Positions 13,398 to 26,319 of a DNA stretch of 64,000 nucleotides are shown here, piece after piece. The notes below the pieces were generated by a model. That model was not told the origin of the DNA. It made no database searches and was given only the letters and a program-made list of their open reading frames with translations. A program made the translations under genes and the position numbers. This DNA is from Litoditis marina (Eukaryota; Nematoda; Chromadorea; Rhabditida; Rhabditidae): contig OZ038440.1 of assembly GCA_964036275.1 (NCBI GenBank), positions 12,871,690-12,935,689 of the forward strand, given 5' to 3'. Positions within the stretch are counted from its first letter, which is position 1; the number at the start of each line of letters is the position of its first letter.

Positions 13398-15395
13398 ATG
13401 AATATCCTGTCTGTTATTTCTCTCTTTCTCTGCGTCTCCATAGCTATTGCATGCAAATGTCAAACTATGAGTGGGGAAGATGCGTTTTGCAAGGCACAGT
13501 GGGGTGAGTACAGTGTTGAAGTAAAGTATTACTGTATTACGATTACAAACCACCAGAACCAAAACTGAATAAGTAAACTCGAACTACTCAAGTGAGTCTT
13601 TGTCATAGTATTGTTTTTATGAACCTCATTTGTCAGTAGTTAATTTAAATTGCTGTGTTGACAATAAAAAATAAGACCGAATGTTTGTGATCAAACTACA
13701 ACACATTCGTTAACTTCACTCAGAACATACATTTTCTGTTCCGATACTCTCGAAAGCAAGACAGTCACATAATTTCGAAGTGAGTTTATCTTGCGTATGA
13801 GTTTTTCACACCCTCGTGTCAGTGTATTACACCCATTGAAATGATTTGACGTGATATAAAAAATCTTCAAGTCTTGATCTTAATATATTGAGATAATTTC
13901 AGTGTCTCATGTGAAGGTGAAGTTGCGTATATCGAAGCAGCCCCTGCCCCGTGGATCTAACAGAAAAGGCCTCAACAACCTCCGATACGCGGTGCAACAT
14001 CTCGACGTTTTCAAGGTATGAATATAACTGGTATTTATATGAAACTGAATTAAACGTGCTTTGATAATTACCATCGCACTTCTGACCTTATTTAAACAAA
14101 GTTAGGTATTTATTTACTATATTTAAGCTAGCAGATGGTAGCAATGTTCAAATGAAAGGGTGGTGAGATAGTGTAATAGTTGCGCCAGAGCACTATAGTT
14201 GCCTAAACGGGGTATCTTGATTGTTGACCTATACCGCTGTGTTTGTAGTTTGATCGCGTAGCTTTATGATCAAAATCCGCAATAATGTCATGTATCGAGA
14301 TCAAACTACAACCAATATTCGGTTACTTCCTATACAAATCCCCTTCCCTCCTGCCAGCCGCCGCGTACTTTGTTTGCACCCACAGGGGCAGCTGCCTGCA
14401 AGCAAAGACAACGGCTGCCAGAAATATCAAACCAAAGATCAATACTATTAAGATATCAATTATAAACAAACCATAAATTCATTCTTAACAGTTTTGTTGT
14501 ATCTGTGTCTCAGGCAACATTGTGTGGTGCAAAAAATATGTCGTACGAGACACCCTGAACGACTAAATAGTGTTGAAACCCTGACTTTCGTGCTGTAGAT
14601 TTAGACCCTGACAGGGCTCTTTTCTAAGCAAGCCTATAGCCTATGTTCCTTTACCCCGCTGTGTTTGTATTTTGATCAAATTGATTTTCGTAGAAGTGTT
14701 TGAGTTATGGCCTTCGAGCTCAAACTACAACAAAGATTGGGTCAGTTCTTATAGCCGCATTCGGTTGTATTGTGCACATGTTTCCCTAAGCGTTGATACC
14801 AGGGTTAGTTCCGAAATGAGCATCATATCATTAGTGCAAAATTAAAGAAAACAAATTTGTTATATTAATGAAATAAGTTATTCCAGAAACCGTCCAACAT
14901 GACCTCCCTCCCATCCGAGATCTATACCCCTTCCGAACCTCCAGCATGTGGTCTAGTTATCGATGCTGGCAAAGAATACCTACTGGCTGGTGAGGATATA
15001 AGGCTCACAATTTCTCCCTTCCCACAAGAACACAGAATTAGTTTATATAAACGTTCTAAAAAGAACTTCCTTAGTTTGTTCCATTTATAGTGGGGTTGTA
15101 TGTATTCAAAATGTTACTTGTTTCTTCAAAGTAGAAACAAACATCTCTTAAAAAATATAGTGAACTCGCACTATGTTGTAACTAAGAAACGATTGCCTAA
15201 GGTAGATTAGAACATTCCAGCTGCGTATTAAATTACATCAATGTTGCAGGACGTTTTGACGGTTCTTCTTTGTACACCGTTCTCTGTGGTCAAGTACTGC
15301 CAGATGACTCTACACGAACAACCTTCGAAAACGTTCTCGAATGGAAAAACGTGCCTGAATCTCTACCGAAGGAGATCAAGAACTACAAGTGTTGA
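13398..15395 (+). CDS. secreted tissue inhibitor of metalloproteinases (TIMP), N-domain only
   Basis: Exons 13398-13503, 13903-14015, 14887-14989 and 15250-15395; 468 nt, 155 aa. An 18-residue signal peptide (MNILSVISLFLCVSIAIA) is followed by the mature start CKCQ. In TIMPs the freed Cys1 chelates the active-site zinc of a metalloproteinase. Cysteines at 19, 21, 31, 94, 120 and 155 fit the six cysteines (three disulphides) of a TIMP N-domain, with the 1-x-3...13 spacing of vertebrate TIMPs. The protein stops at the sixth cysteine, so the C-terminal TIMP domain is absent, as in the small nematode TIMPs (C. elegans timp-1/cri-2 type). I cannot say which one is orthologous. The ATG directly follows a TTTCAG acceptor, so the mRNA is probably trans-spliced. 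AATAAA lies at 15430. Intron 2 contains two copies of the dispersed element. Confidence 0.88.
14236..14312 (+). repeat. dispersed TGTAGTTTGATC-family element
   Basis: Starts GCTGTGTTTGTAGTTTGATC and ends GAGATCAAACTACAAC, the inverse complement of the start. Lies in intron 2 of the TIMP gene. One of the best-preserved copies. Confidence 0.8.
14658..14732 (+). repeat. dispersed TGTAGTTTGATC-family element
   Basis: Second copy in the same TIMP intron, starting GCTGTGTTTGTATTTTGATC and ending GAGCTCAAACTACAAC, in the same orientation as the copy about 420 bp upstream. Confidence 0.75.
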
Positions 15396-15867
15396 GAAGG
15401 AAGAAGAACAATTCGTCAAAAAGTATTTTAATAAAAAAAAACTGAATGAAAATACTATTTCTATTTGTACACATTTCTAACAACACACATCGACAGACGG
15501 AAATGGAACCGCGAGAAAACATCGAATAACCGTAACACATATGCAATGAAACAACGAAAAAAACACAATTGAACATTCGTAAAGACATGGGCAACACTAA
15601 CATGATCAAGGCGGGGAGAAAGAGAGTAAAATACAATACCTATGGTCTGAGCATTCAAAACGTAGACAAAACATTATTGGAAGGATGGAAGCTACTTTCG
15701 AAAATGCGAATAAAACACTAACAAGCCAATACTCAACAGAGTAAGATCAACACTACACGGTTTCCTCCAATCTATACGACTATAAGACGAGTTTGCAAAG
15801 AACAGCTGATGAGCTGATGATATAATAATCAGATCACGAGAACGGCCTACGTATTCTCCGTCGTTGC
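15396..15867. other. convergent 3' intergenic spacer
   Basis: Separates the 3' ends of the TIMP gene (+) and the capping-enzyme gene (-). It holds the AATAAA signal of the TIMP gene at 15430-15435. No gene seen. Confidence 0.7.
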
Positions 15868-18800
15868 CTACTCAGTCCGTGGCTTCTTGGAGGAAGATGG
15901 ATGACCATTAGATGGAGGTCTCGCCCGTCCCGCATTCGGATCCGGAATCTTCCGGTGCTTACCATACTTTATCACGAAACTGCAATGCACACAATGATTG
16001 AATCAGACACGGGCTAGATAAGACAAAAACCAATTAAACGTCACTAAATTTCAGAAACAAATCAACTTAATTTTCATTGAATACTTCCTTCTAGAATATC
16101 CTGCACAAAAATGGGACGAATGCAACTGACAGCTTTCTGATAGCAGGAGCAGGCTTTCAAGCATTTTGAAAATGTTTTCAGAATAACTTGATTTTCTAGA
16201 TTGTGCTTCATGGATATACATACATTCTCGCCAAACACGGAACCAAATAGAAAAAGTGTTACTTACTCGCACAGAGCCCTCTGTGAGATGGGATACTTCA
16301 TACTGTTCCACACAGCCATTGCCGTTTTGTACGAGTTGGGTAGCGATTTGTCCGTTCGCTCCCTCATAAAAGTCCACGTCCCGGTGGCTGTCTGAAATTG
16401 TGAAAATAGGAAAACATGAGCGAACGATGTTTCTCTATTCTATTTTTACTATTTTTACTTTTCAAATATAATTATACTTACCTTCTATGTCCTATCGTTG
16501 ATCTGCCCATGCTCGCTTTATACAGCAAAAACTAGTGTATTTCATAATTACACATATTCATAAAACAATTATGGAGCGTTTTGTCTTTTCAGGATACTTT
16601 CCTACAAATTGGCTGAATAACATGGCCATATTTCGAATCGTCATCAAGCGTGAAAAGAATGAACATAACAACAAACATTCGTTCATAGTTCAGACTTACG
16701 TCAAACGAGCACTCGATGATCTTGTTGTCGTAGGGTTTCAGTGTGTTGGTGGCCTTCATAGAGTCTATTGGGTCACTCAGATTCTGCACGTAGAGATAGC
16801 CTCGGAATTGCGGCAGCTCACCCTCTTTCACTATTCTGAAACAGAATGACTTGAACAAGGAACTATGTAAGACCTGACCATTTGAAAAAAAAACTAAAGT
16901 AGCAATATTTCACTGTTCGACGACAAAGTGTGAATTTAGCAATACAAAGTGATCAGCTCATATATGTTTCCACTATCTTATGAGGGGCATCAGTTAAACT
17001 TGTTCAACCCATCAGGAAGACAGAAAACTATAAATTTTTCTCTATTGAAAACAATTGATATTTCGATCAGTTTGTGAGGAACAAATATTTGAAAATAATA
17101 TAATTTGTTGATTTAAAGCTCTGTAACCGTTCAGCTAGAATAGAAAACCACTAACTTTCGAATTTGCAACTTGAAGTCAATCGAATTGTGAGACGGGGGT
17201 TTCCACTTCAAAACTGAATCGCAGCGTCCCGGGGTGTACGGCTGAAAAAGACTGAGGTAAAACACCCTATCACTTTCCACAAACCCAATACACCGTGAAG
17301 TTATCCATCAAATCATATCGATTTAGTTTCAATGTTCTAGACCCGTTCACACCAGTTATCGGATCAGCATACAATTATCTTTAATTAATTACACGTTCTG
17401 TACAAAGCGAGTGGATAGCAGACACGGTATTGGATTACGAAGCTGTTCAGAGAAGAAATCTTTCGTAACATGTAGCCATACTGTAGATCTTTATTGAAAA
17501 AAACTGTGATCGCTTGGAATTGTGCAATTGTGTTCGTATGAAGCAATAACTAATGATGTTTAATTTTTGTAGTCAACACACTTATGAAGTACAAAGAAAT
17601 TAAGAAATAAATTGAAAAACCAACCGCTTTGACTGGCTGGAAAATAAGACCATCAATTTCATGCCCAACTTGTGCAGTGAACTTCGGTTCGAACAGTTTC
17701 GGTACCTGTAAAAAAAGCTATGACCTTTAAACTATGACCTATATACCTAGATTCTATGAAGCAAAAATTTGGCGAGGGCAATCTCTTTTTTTCTACAACA
17801 TTCGATAGCCTTGTATCGAAAAACCACAAGAATACATATTTATTCGTGATCTCACATCAAAGAGTAATGAACTAACCGCGGACAATTCCCAGAACTCCTT
17901 CAATCGAACAGATATGTGTCCACTGGGAATTTGACCTTTCTGAAACAAATATATGATAAATCAATACTTAGACCACAACCACAAGCGTTTTCTAATCGGA
18001 AAATATCAAGGACATTTCACGTATTTTTGGTGTGTATCATACAGTATATCAGACACTTTTTTTAACGAGTCGAGAGAGATCAAACTCAAGCCATCTATAA
18101 TGGAGAGAAATAACCAACCTTGATTCCGTTATTTCGTGGCTCAATCAGTTCAAAACGTATACAATTCCGTCGATCGTCGAAATTGCACTTTCCGATTGCC
18201 AAATTCTGAAAACCTTGACTGTGTAAACTACACATACACATGTAGTTAGTTTTTACATTAACCAGGAATCTATTCCACAATTTATTGTAATCCTGATAAT
18301 AATACCTTATCGTTCACCAAATGGAAATAATACACAGAATCATACAAAACACAAGCTCATACCGATACAACCTACAATTTTCGCCCATAGGAAATAAGTA
18401 ATCAAGGTGACGAATTGCATGTATACGTTCTATTTATTGAGCCCTGACTACAAGTTTCGAGTTCGAGCGCCTTTCAAACCACATGCGATATACCCATCAA
18501 TCCTCTTTCTCAGTCGGCAAACTATGATGGTTTACGATACGATTCACGAAGAAACTCAAATAGTGACCAGACTAACCTCAAAATGGATAATATCATAGAT
18601 GAGCAATCGTGGCCTTTTCTCACCGGTCTCCTTGTTCTGAAACATCGATCTACAATAAAGACCCGCGTGAGCAAGAGTCATTGTATGACCAGCTCAAAGA
18701 ATGATACAAAAGTTAGTGCACCGGGAAGGAAACATTACAAAGGAAGTCGAATCGAGTGCGATGTATGCGATAAAAGGAAAATGTGACATCTTTGTTATAA

Positions 18801-21800
18801 ATTTCAATCAACAATTCACAATTCCAAAAACAACTCACAACATCGATGATCATTTCCGAGTCGACTAGCGTATTCCTTACATTCCTACTCTCTTTTCGAT
18901 GGGGGAAGTAGAGTCCTTCAATGAGAAACACCTAAACAGGTCAGCATGAAGCCATGTAGTGTTAATCCATCAATTATGCAACCATTTATTAGAACCACAC
19001 ACCGGTAAGTTACAACTAGTCTTCAAAAACATTATTTCAAATTGAAACAAGTGAACTTATATAGTGTTAAACTGAAATGGCAAACGCTTTGGTAATTTTA
19101 AGGAACACTCGATAAAACATACAAACTACATCGTCCTCGCTACCTAAGAAACGGAACCAAATTTATGACCATTCATGACATCCATTCAATTCTTAAAAAC
19201 TTCGTATTCCACAGAGAATGTGATATTCCCATTAGTATGTCGTTATAGATAATATACAAATACATCTTGGAAAAGTAAGCATACCTCATTATCTCGATCA
19301 AAGGCGTAGACTTCATCGCGATCGTTGATGTAAACCATGTATCTAGAAAGAAGGCGTTATGAATTAAACGACGATTCGCTAATGAATATTTATCAATTTT
19401 CCCCACCCAACGGAAACAGCGAGAAGTCCTCGGCAGAAATAGCATTAAACCGCTCCAAGAAAGCATTTTTGCACACATTTGTATGATGTATGACACGACT
19501 GAACAAACTACAAAATATATATGTTTCCGTACCTCATTCCATCGGCTTTCCATGATACTAAATACGACTGTTCATGCAAGAATTTGAGATTATCCCTCTC
19601 GGGGGAGTATTCCAATGAAACGGGTTGCAGACCAGGAAAGCCATCTCTCGATGCACCGCACAACTCTTTGATCTGAGAATGAGACGAATCATCGCGGAAA
19701 GAAAAAAATGGGCAACGTCATGTTTGAAAGGAATAATACAAAACGAGAGCCTCTCGAAAAATATCGTTGTTTTCGTCCTAAACTTTGCCACTCTACGGGT
19801 TGATCCGGTTTCAGGTGTCAGGTCAGACCATTTTCATTTCAGTATGGTGTGACAGCTAGAAACGAATACTACTTGTCACAATCTCATATTACGACTGTTG
19901 GCTGTTTCCATAGGTGGGATAGTGTCGGTTTGAAGGTTTGAACAGTAAAACATCCCTTCCACAGAAAAAGCGAAGAGTTATGGGACTCCCTAAACAATTT
20001 TCCAATAAACCCAGAGTTTTTAGAAAAGTGATGGGTTCCCCCTAGCCCAATTAAGAGAAAGTTAATGATCCTCCGGTCTGTTAACCGGGGTATCGCACCT
20101 ATGGCTGTTTCAATGAGAAACGTTACTATTTAATGTGAAAATCCATTTGTGGCAAATATGAATAGTAAGTCCTCACCTTTCCCTGCAACATGGTCTTCTT
20201 CGATTTGTCTTCGACCAGCGTAGCTCCTTTCACCAGACCATCCATGAACTGTTTACCAACATTGGACGAGGTGGAAGCTTCTATAAATGAACATAAATGT
20301 ATCGAAACAACGGCACTTCAACACGGCACTTCAAATCGATAAGCTAAAATCACCATTCACAACGTTGACTAATGAATATACCTTATTCAATCAATAGATC
20401 CAAGCATCCAAGTATCTTAAAGGGAATCACTTTTGCCCAAAATACGTCCAATTTCATTACTTTTTCAGCAAGAATGTCAATTATTTCCAGATTCAAACCC
20501 GTTGTTCAAACTTCAAACGCCACTAAGCCAAGTTTCTCCGAATATGCTAATTTTCTAAGCCTTACCCCCGTCGTCGTCCACATGACCCCCTCCGTTTCCG
20601 TTGGTGGGCACAGCCGTTTCGTCCAATGACATATCCTCCCCAAACTCCCACGACGGCTTATCCGGAGCCTGCAATATAACAGTTTTCTTATTTTTGCTGC
20701 TAAGTTTTAGGTAGGTTTTAGGTTTCACGTTCTAGATGACGTATCGGAAGCAATCACGATTCAGTAACTTCCTAATATTTCTCAAAAAGAACCAGTTTCT
20801 TTTTTTCGGATAAAATACGTCATGTCCAAAACACCAAAATATTGTGTTAGAATTTTTATTAAAGAAAACAGCTGAATTTGGCACAGAGAAATCGTCAAAA
20901 TATATGAAAGCTTTGATGACTCGACGTAATAATGACGATCGAGTTATCCATCCACTTTGACTTTGAGTTTAACATTATGTACACAAAAGAAGTAGTACGA
21001 TAAAGAAAGGTTTTACCTAGTACGACAGACGTATTACTCTAATTTATATTACTGTGAAATCACTAGTAACAATGCATCATGATTCCGGAGATAGAAAACA
21101 CACATGACTCACCTCAATACAATCGTCTGGATCTCCGTATCTCGTGAACAAATCGGTGATGTATTCTTGCTTGTAGATTCCACACGGTCTTTTTCCAGCA
21201 AAAGTCTGCACTGCTGCATCCACTGGCCAGTCCTTAAAAACAAGGGTTGCTTGGGAAGAGAACGCAAAGAAAGTGAAAGGTGAAAACAACAAAAAGGGCA
21301 AACATTCCGTTTAACATGTGAAGTATAATCATGGATGATAGATATCCCATATTATGACATGGGCACATGGGACGGGAGCGACTAATGACGATTGACGAAT
21401 CAACTTGCTACCACACGGTTTCTGAAGTATTTCTCTTCCTGACTTGCTCATGTCTTGCGAATTATGTAATTAGTAGTACAGAATCTGCACTCATTTTCAT
21501 AGAAAAGCATTACATGCAGAAGACGCAAATCAAGCATAGAGCATACACCAGCAAGGTTGTCCGAATAGTCAGAAAAGTTCGAAAAACGAAAACGACTACT
21601 TTTGACTACTTTTTAGCCGAAAGATGAAAATCGGTCTACTTTTGAGGTTGAATCCTAAATTTTCACATGTTTACATCAAAAAACGGTTTACTTATTGTCG
21701 CTTAGTCGGACCTTACTGGGGTATGAAATCAAGGGGTATTCATACATTTTGATATTCTCATATTTTCTCCAACTTCTCCGATACTCACCATCACGTTCAC

Positions 21801-23232
21801 CATATAAGCAGAAATGACGAATCCCGTTCGATTGAAACCGTGAGTACAATGGACAGCGACCAACTGACCAGGGTGGTCCTACAACATATGATCTGTCAAG
21901 CACCAATATGATGAATACCGTTCAAATCAAACTGGCTAGGGATGGTGTTCGCCATAAACTTGGCATATATCGAGAAAACCAGGCCAATTCACTGGAGAAC
22001 CGGGCCCTTCCCGAACCGAACCGCGAACCGGTCACTGGAGAACCGAACCGAACCGACCGAACCAGATAGTATACGAGGTAAAATGAGTGGGAATCCACTA
22101 ATTTCACCTTGTATACGATTTATGTGTTGAAATCATGATGAATTTCGGTCCGGTTCAAACCTTTCACTGGGGAACCAGTCGGTTTAGAATGTCGGTTCGG
22201 TCGGTTCACTCTGTTCGGTTCGGTTCTCGAGTAACCGGTTCGCGGATCGGTTCGGGAAGGACCCGGTTCTCGAGTGAATTCGCCAGAAAACCACAAAATA
22301 TTTCATCTACTACTAGCCAAAACCCGGAACAAGAAAAGTAAAAAGGCGTGTACTCACAACTACGAATTCCTTAACAACGCGAATGAACTCGTTCGTTTGT
22401 TCTTCGGTGGGTGATTCGCCACGTCCAGCCATCGCCATCTTTTTATACTTGCATCCCTGACGTTCCACCTTCAAAGTAAAAAACATACTACATACATAAA
22501 TTTATATGTAAACAAATGAGTGAGCGTCTCAAAAAACCAATAGGTACGAGTTCACCGATATCCGAACGCGAGTTTCTTTACTCTACTGAACTTGAAAGTG
22601 TGAAAAGACAAACAGTAGCTTGGAACTGAATTAAAAAGGGACGACTTTCTTATCCTGCACAACACAAATTCCCCACCAACCTTTGTTTATTATAATACAT
22701 CTAACTTCCTCAAATAGAGTAGAAAGGAAACTTTGAAGCAGTTTACGAATAAACCATTACCTCGTTCACAAAATAGAAACGGTCTGTTTTTGTCAAGTCG
22801 ATCCATAACCCAATTTTTCGGCCTTTCACGTGCGGACTATTGAACACGTCCTCGGGATGAAATCTGAGCCGAGGTTCGAGTTGATCGTCATACAGTCCAC
22901 AGAGCGGAGTCTTGAACGGAAAGAAGAGATCCGATATGACCTGAAATAAATGGATACAATTACCCTGAAACATTTCAAATCAAAAGTTGGGCCGCAAAAA
23001 GTGAAGTTAAAATGATAAGTTAACTGTGGGCGAAACGTAAATGTTATTCTTTCTCTTTCTCAGCTATACTCCAGAGCCGCACGTTGTGCTCCGATGTCAT
23101 GTTGCAACCATAACAAAAATTATTCGTATTTTCGTGGACTACTTGACGTACCTGGCCAGTTTTTGGACAGAAATTCCAGCGCTCCGGAAGTCCGTACTTA
23201 ACAGCCCTTTCCTGAGTGGGACCAGTCGACAT
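15868..23232 (-). CDS. cel-1: bifunctional mRNA capping enzyme (RNA 5'-triphosphatase and guanylyltransferase)
   Basis: Exons on the - strand: 23152-23232, 22761-22940, 22358-22468, 21789-21878, 21113-21232, 20566-20668, 20177-20280, 19533-19672, 19285-19342, 18839-18931, 18577-18636, 18119-18205, 17877-17939, 17625-17705, 17156-17241, 16700-16835, 16267-16391, 15868-15979. They total 1830 nt, 609 aa. The N-terminal cysteine-phosphatase domain carries [10 protein letters not shown] (134-143; nucleophile C135, R141), the signature of metazoan RNA triphosphatases. The guanylyltransferase domain carries WKADG with the GMP-accepting lysine K305, the EIDGLIF motif (446-452) and LKWKP (468-472). 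An acidic/Gly linker lies near residues 195-235. In the nucleus the enzyme removes the gamma phosphate of nascent Pol II transcripts and adds GMP. Length matches the single animal capping enzyme; the symbol follows the C. elegans gene. Intron 3 holds a GAACCG foldback (21982-22283). Confidence 0.95.
21982..22283. repeat. GAACCG-rich foldback element in a capping-enzyme intron
   Basis: The left arm (21982-22064) is built of GAACCG units with CACTGGAGAACCGGGCCC-like sequence. The right arm (22193-22283) is its imperfect reverse complement (CGGTTC units, GGACCCGGTTCTCGAGTGAATT). About 130 bp separate the arms. Related GAACCG/CGTGGTTCG sequence is seen at 25607-25720. It fits a non-autonomous foldback transposon. 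Confidence 0.75.
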
Positions 23233-24958
23233 GGATAGAACTCGGCAGAATACCTTAATTAGCTCGATTCATAGTCTATGCGAGCATTTCAAGAATCCAT
23301 AGAAAACGTGTACTTTGCTGTTTTCAACGACGAGTAAGCAAGGAAATCACAGTATATGTGCGACAAAGGCCACGCAAGGCAAATAAAACCACAAGAGAAT
23401 ATTCTTTATCAGAACTTGACACGTCAACTAAAACTAAAACAATTACAGTTTGGCTTTAAGAGAAGAATAAGAAACAAAAACACAGCAAAGAATTAAAAAT
23501 ACAGTATAAAAAACTGACAGGTCACAGGAAAAATGTGTTACGTGGCTTTTTCGTCTCACGTCAGATAAAATGAAACTCGTACAATCTAATCAATCTTGCT
23601 TGCATGATGAGTTGTACAAGCTCATTTCATTTGAAGAGTTGGTTCAAAACGAGTTGGACTGAATATATTTGTGTATTGCTAGAGAATACCTTGCGTACAA
23701 TTCCCTATTTCCTCCGATTCTAGCTTTTTCCCAGCGAAATGCACAATGAGCAGCGTAAAACACAACGTATTCAATTTTGAAGAAAGGCCGGGTATACTTT
23801 AATGTAATTTTTCATGGTTCCAAATTCTAATAGACATCATCCTTTCTGTGATGTACTCTGCGAGAATACACTCTTTCCGACATTTTCAAGAAGAAGATAA
23901 AGCTTTGTGTCCTTCCTTCGGCTATAGTCCACATAATTATTCCGTAGACTTTAACAGCACCTTATGAGTTAACTCTACTGTTTTGTTCCATTGTGAGATT
24001 TGTGACAATACATTTTTGTAATGTTTCCATACAGAAACAAGTATAGAAATCTTCACCAAAACGATATTGTCAAATACAACCAGGCATAGGCATACTGTAG
24101 GATCCCACGTGCGTGTGAAAGAGAGTATAAACATTATTGTAGCCAACTTCGCAACAGTTTTTTCAATGTCTACATTATACTGGATTTCTACAGTCAAGTA
24201 GCAATCTCGGACACAAGTAACTCTCTGCTCATCATCGTTCAATGTTTTCTAGCTTCTCACGTACATCTTTTTGTGACAGGATTTTATAGCCTGTAGCCTC
24301 TAACCATCGGAAAGCTCATATGACATAGTACTTAATCATGATTGTTTATTCTTTCAAAATGATGACGTTTTTGCGTTTCTATAGTAACTCAATGGTTACC
24401 CAATCTAACAATCTCTAGCTAAACTGAAAACATTCTATAAATCACATTTTTTCCATCAATACCATATATGTTTTGTTCTCTAAATAGTTCAACCGCATTT
24501 TATCTAGAGCGATGTTTGGAAATAGTTTAGCTGGCAGCGTTTTCTTTTTTGGAGTGTTCGCAGTAGTGGGTAGAGAACAAAATTGCAAAGTTTAAAATCA
24601 CCAATAAACTTTTCTATTTGGCAAAATAGAAGTGGATGGAGTGGACTATATAGGAGTTCTTTTTTTTCGAAGGATGCCTATACGTTATAATTTTCTTTAT
24701 CTCGCTGTGTTTGTAGTTTGATCCCGTTGTTTTTGTTCGAAACCCGTCAATTATGGTGTGTATCTAGATCGATCTACAACGAAGATTTGGTCACATCCTT
24801 TCATGCGTCTGATTTGACAACACGCTCAAGTTAGTTATAGCATACTGAGACGCTCAATATGACTTTCACTTCATAACACATATATAACTCCCTTATAACT
24901 TAAAACATAAACTGTTGTTACTGTTATTAGATTCTACGTTCATTTTGTTTGTTTTCCG
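23233..24958. other. divergent intergenic region
   Basis: Between the capping-enzyme start (-) and the first paralogue of the small-protein pair (+). No exon-like frame recognised. One dispersed element lies at 24703-24780, about 180 bp upstream of the next start codon. Confidence 0.6.
24703..24780 (+). repeat. dispersed TGTAGTTTGATC-family element
   Basis: Starts GCTGTGTTTGTAGTTTGATC and ends GATCGATCTACAAC. It sits upstream of the 24959 gene and could overlap its promoter. Confidence 0.7.
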
Positions 24959-26319
24959 ATGTCAAAAGGAGACGATATTCCTTACATGGAGCACGAGGAG
25001 GGAATAATATTCCAAGAAAAATGGAGCAAGATCAAGGATTCTCAGATTGTCCTCGAAACATATTATTTTCCCACAGGACAGGCAAAAGTAATTTTTATAT
25101 CTTATCCAAACCGTTTGACGACTTTGGTCGAAAAATAAAACTATGACTTTGACTACGTCATAAAAAACTGAAGGCGACATACTGTTGACAATTAATTATT
25201 ACTAACCTGAGTTCTGTGATTCTAGAACAATTCGAAGATTAATGTTTCATCCGAGACATGCGATTCAGGCCATCGAGGGCAGTTCAATCCGAGCAGTTTA
25301 CTATGTTCAACAAGAGGGCTTCACCAACTGCACCAAAGTGAAAAGCTGGGGCATGGCATGCACTCCGTGCTGGTGGGCTTGTGACATGAAAAGGTCGGTT
25401 GTTCTTACCCTGAATATTGCCGCCATTGTTGAACTGAGTAGGTGCTAGAAGATCCCGGCACTTTGTCTCTTACATCCAGGCGGCATGTATGAACAGAAAA
25501 TAACGTATGTTTGAGGAGACACAGGTTTTGTTGAAGGTGCCGGGATCTCCTAGCACACGTACTCTTACGTATACTGCCACCGTGGAACTGACAAACGGTA
25601 AATTTCTTCCTGAACCGTCTTTCCCCGAACCAAAAACGAATCGATTCTTCCCGAACCGCGTGGTTCGTTTCAGGAGAAAACAACAGCTGAACCAAGAATG
25701 AATGGTTGGATCGAACCAATTGAATCAACTAGTGCTGAAAATAGCCGATTAATTTCGTTTGCTTCGTTGCTGGTTCTTTCCGGAGCACTTGATTCGGTTC
25801 CATAATCCATCTGTGTCTGTAGTTGCTATGAGTAAAACGTGAGACGGCCGCGACAATGTCGTTGCCGTCTCAGTTTTAACTGTTGTTTATCAGCCTGCGT
25901 CTCCTCAAAACATAGGCTATTTTCATCAGTAAAATTTGTCACGGCAGCGACATTGTCGTTGCCGTCTCAATTTCGACTCAGTCGGCGGGGGCCGAGTCAG
26001 TGATTTCTCAGAGTTGAGTCGAAGAAAAATAAATTCGAGAAATAGATATGTTTTTGTACGTACGTTGAAAGATTATCGAGTTATTCATTATTAAAGTGCG
26101 GCATTTGTTAACTTTCAATTAGTACGAACTAGTCCAATACAGTTTTGTGAGAATCGCAGATGTCTCCGAAGCGCCGACTCGAAATTCTACAACGTGGTTC
26201 TAGACACCGGCGAGTCGTCGATGAAAGGCTTCACGGTCCATGCGTTAGAAGAATTTACCAACGCACTAAAGACAATAATATCACCGGAGGTGAAATTCTA
26301 CAACAAATTTCCGTTTTGA
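24959..26319 (+). CDS. small PCWWACD-motif protein, paralogue 1 (function unknown)
   Basis: Exons 24959-25087, 25269-25393 and 26160-26319; 414 nt, 137 aa. I do not recognise the family. No signal peptide or membrane segment is evident. The model was fixed by alignment with the downstream paralogue: exon 2 is 125 nt and exon 3 is 160 nt in both, with identical phases (0, then 2). Conserved blocks are W-S-K-I, ETYYFPTGQ, SWGMACTPCWWACDMKR (near residues 70-86) and FYNVVLDTGESSMKGFTVHA, with a shared C-terminal (F/L)PF end. Two Cys and two Trp in PCWWACD are invariant between the copies. Exon 2 begins after an ATTCAG acceptor at 25268; an earlier TCTAG is possible but would put a non-homologous stretch in frame. 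Intron 2 is expanded by repeats. A cytosolic or nuclear nematode-restricted protein is my inference. Confidence 0.7.
25442..25966. repeat. cluster of inverted repeats and hairpins in intron 2 of the small-protein gene
   Basis: A 23-bp inverted repeat around GATCCCGGCAC pairs 25442-25464 with 25534-25556. A GAACCG-type patch follows (about 25607-25720). Two related near-perfect hairpins, each built on GACGGC...TGTCGTTGCCGT, lie at 25841-25871 and 25942-25966. This looks like nested insertions of short non-autonomous elements. Confidence 0.65.
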
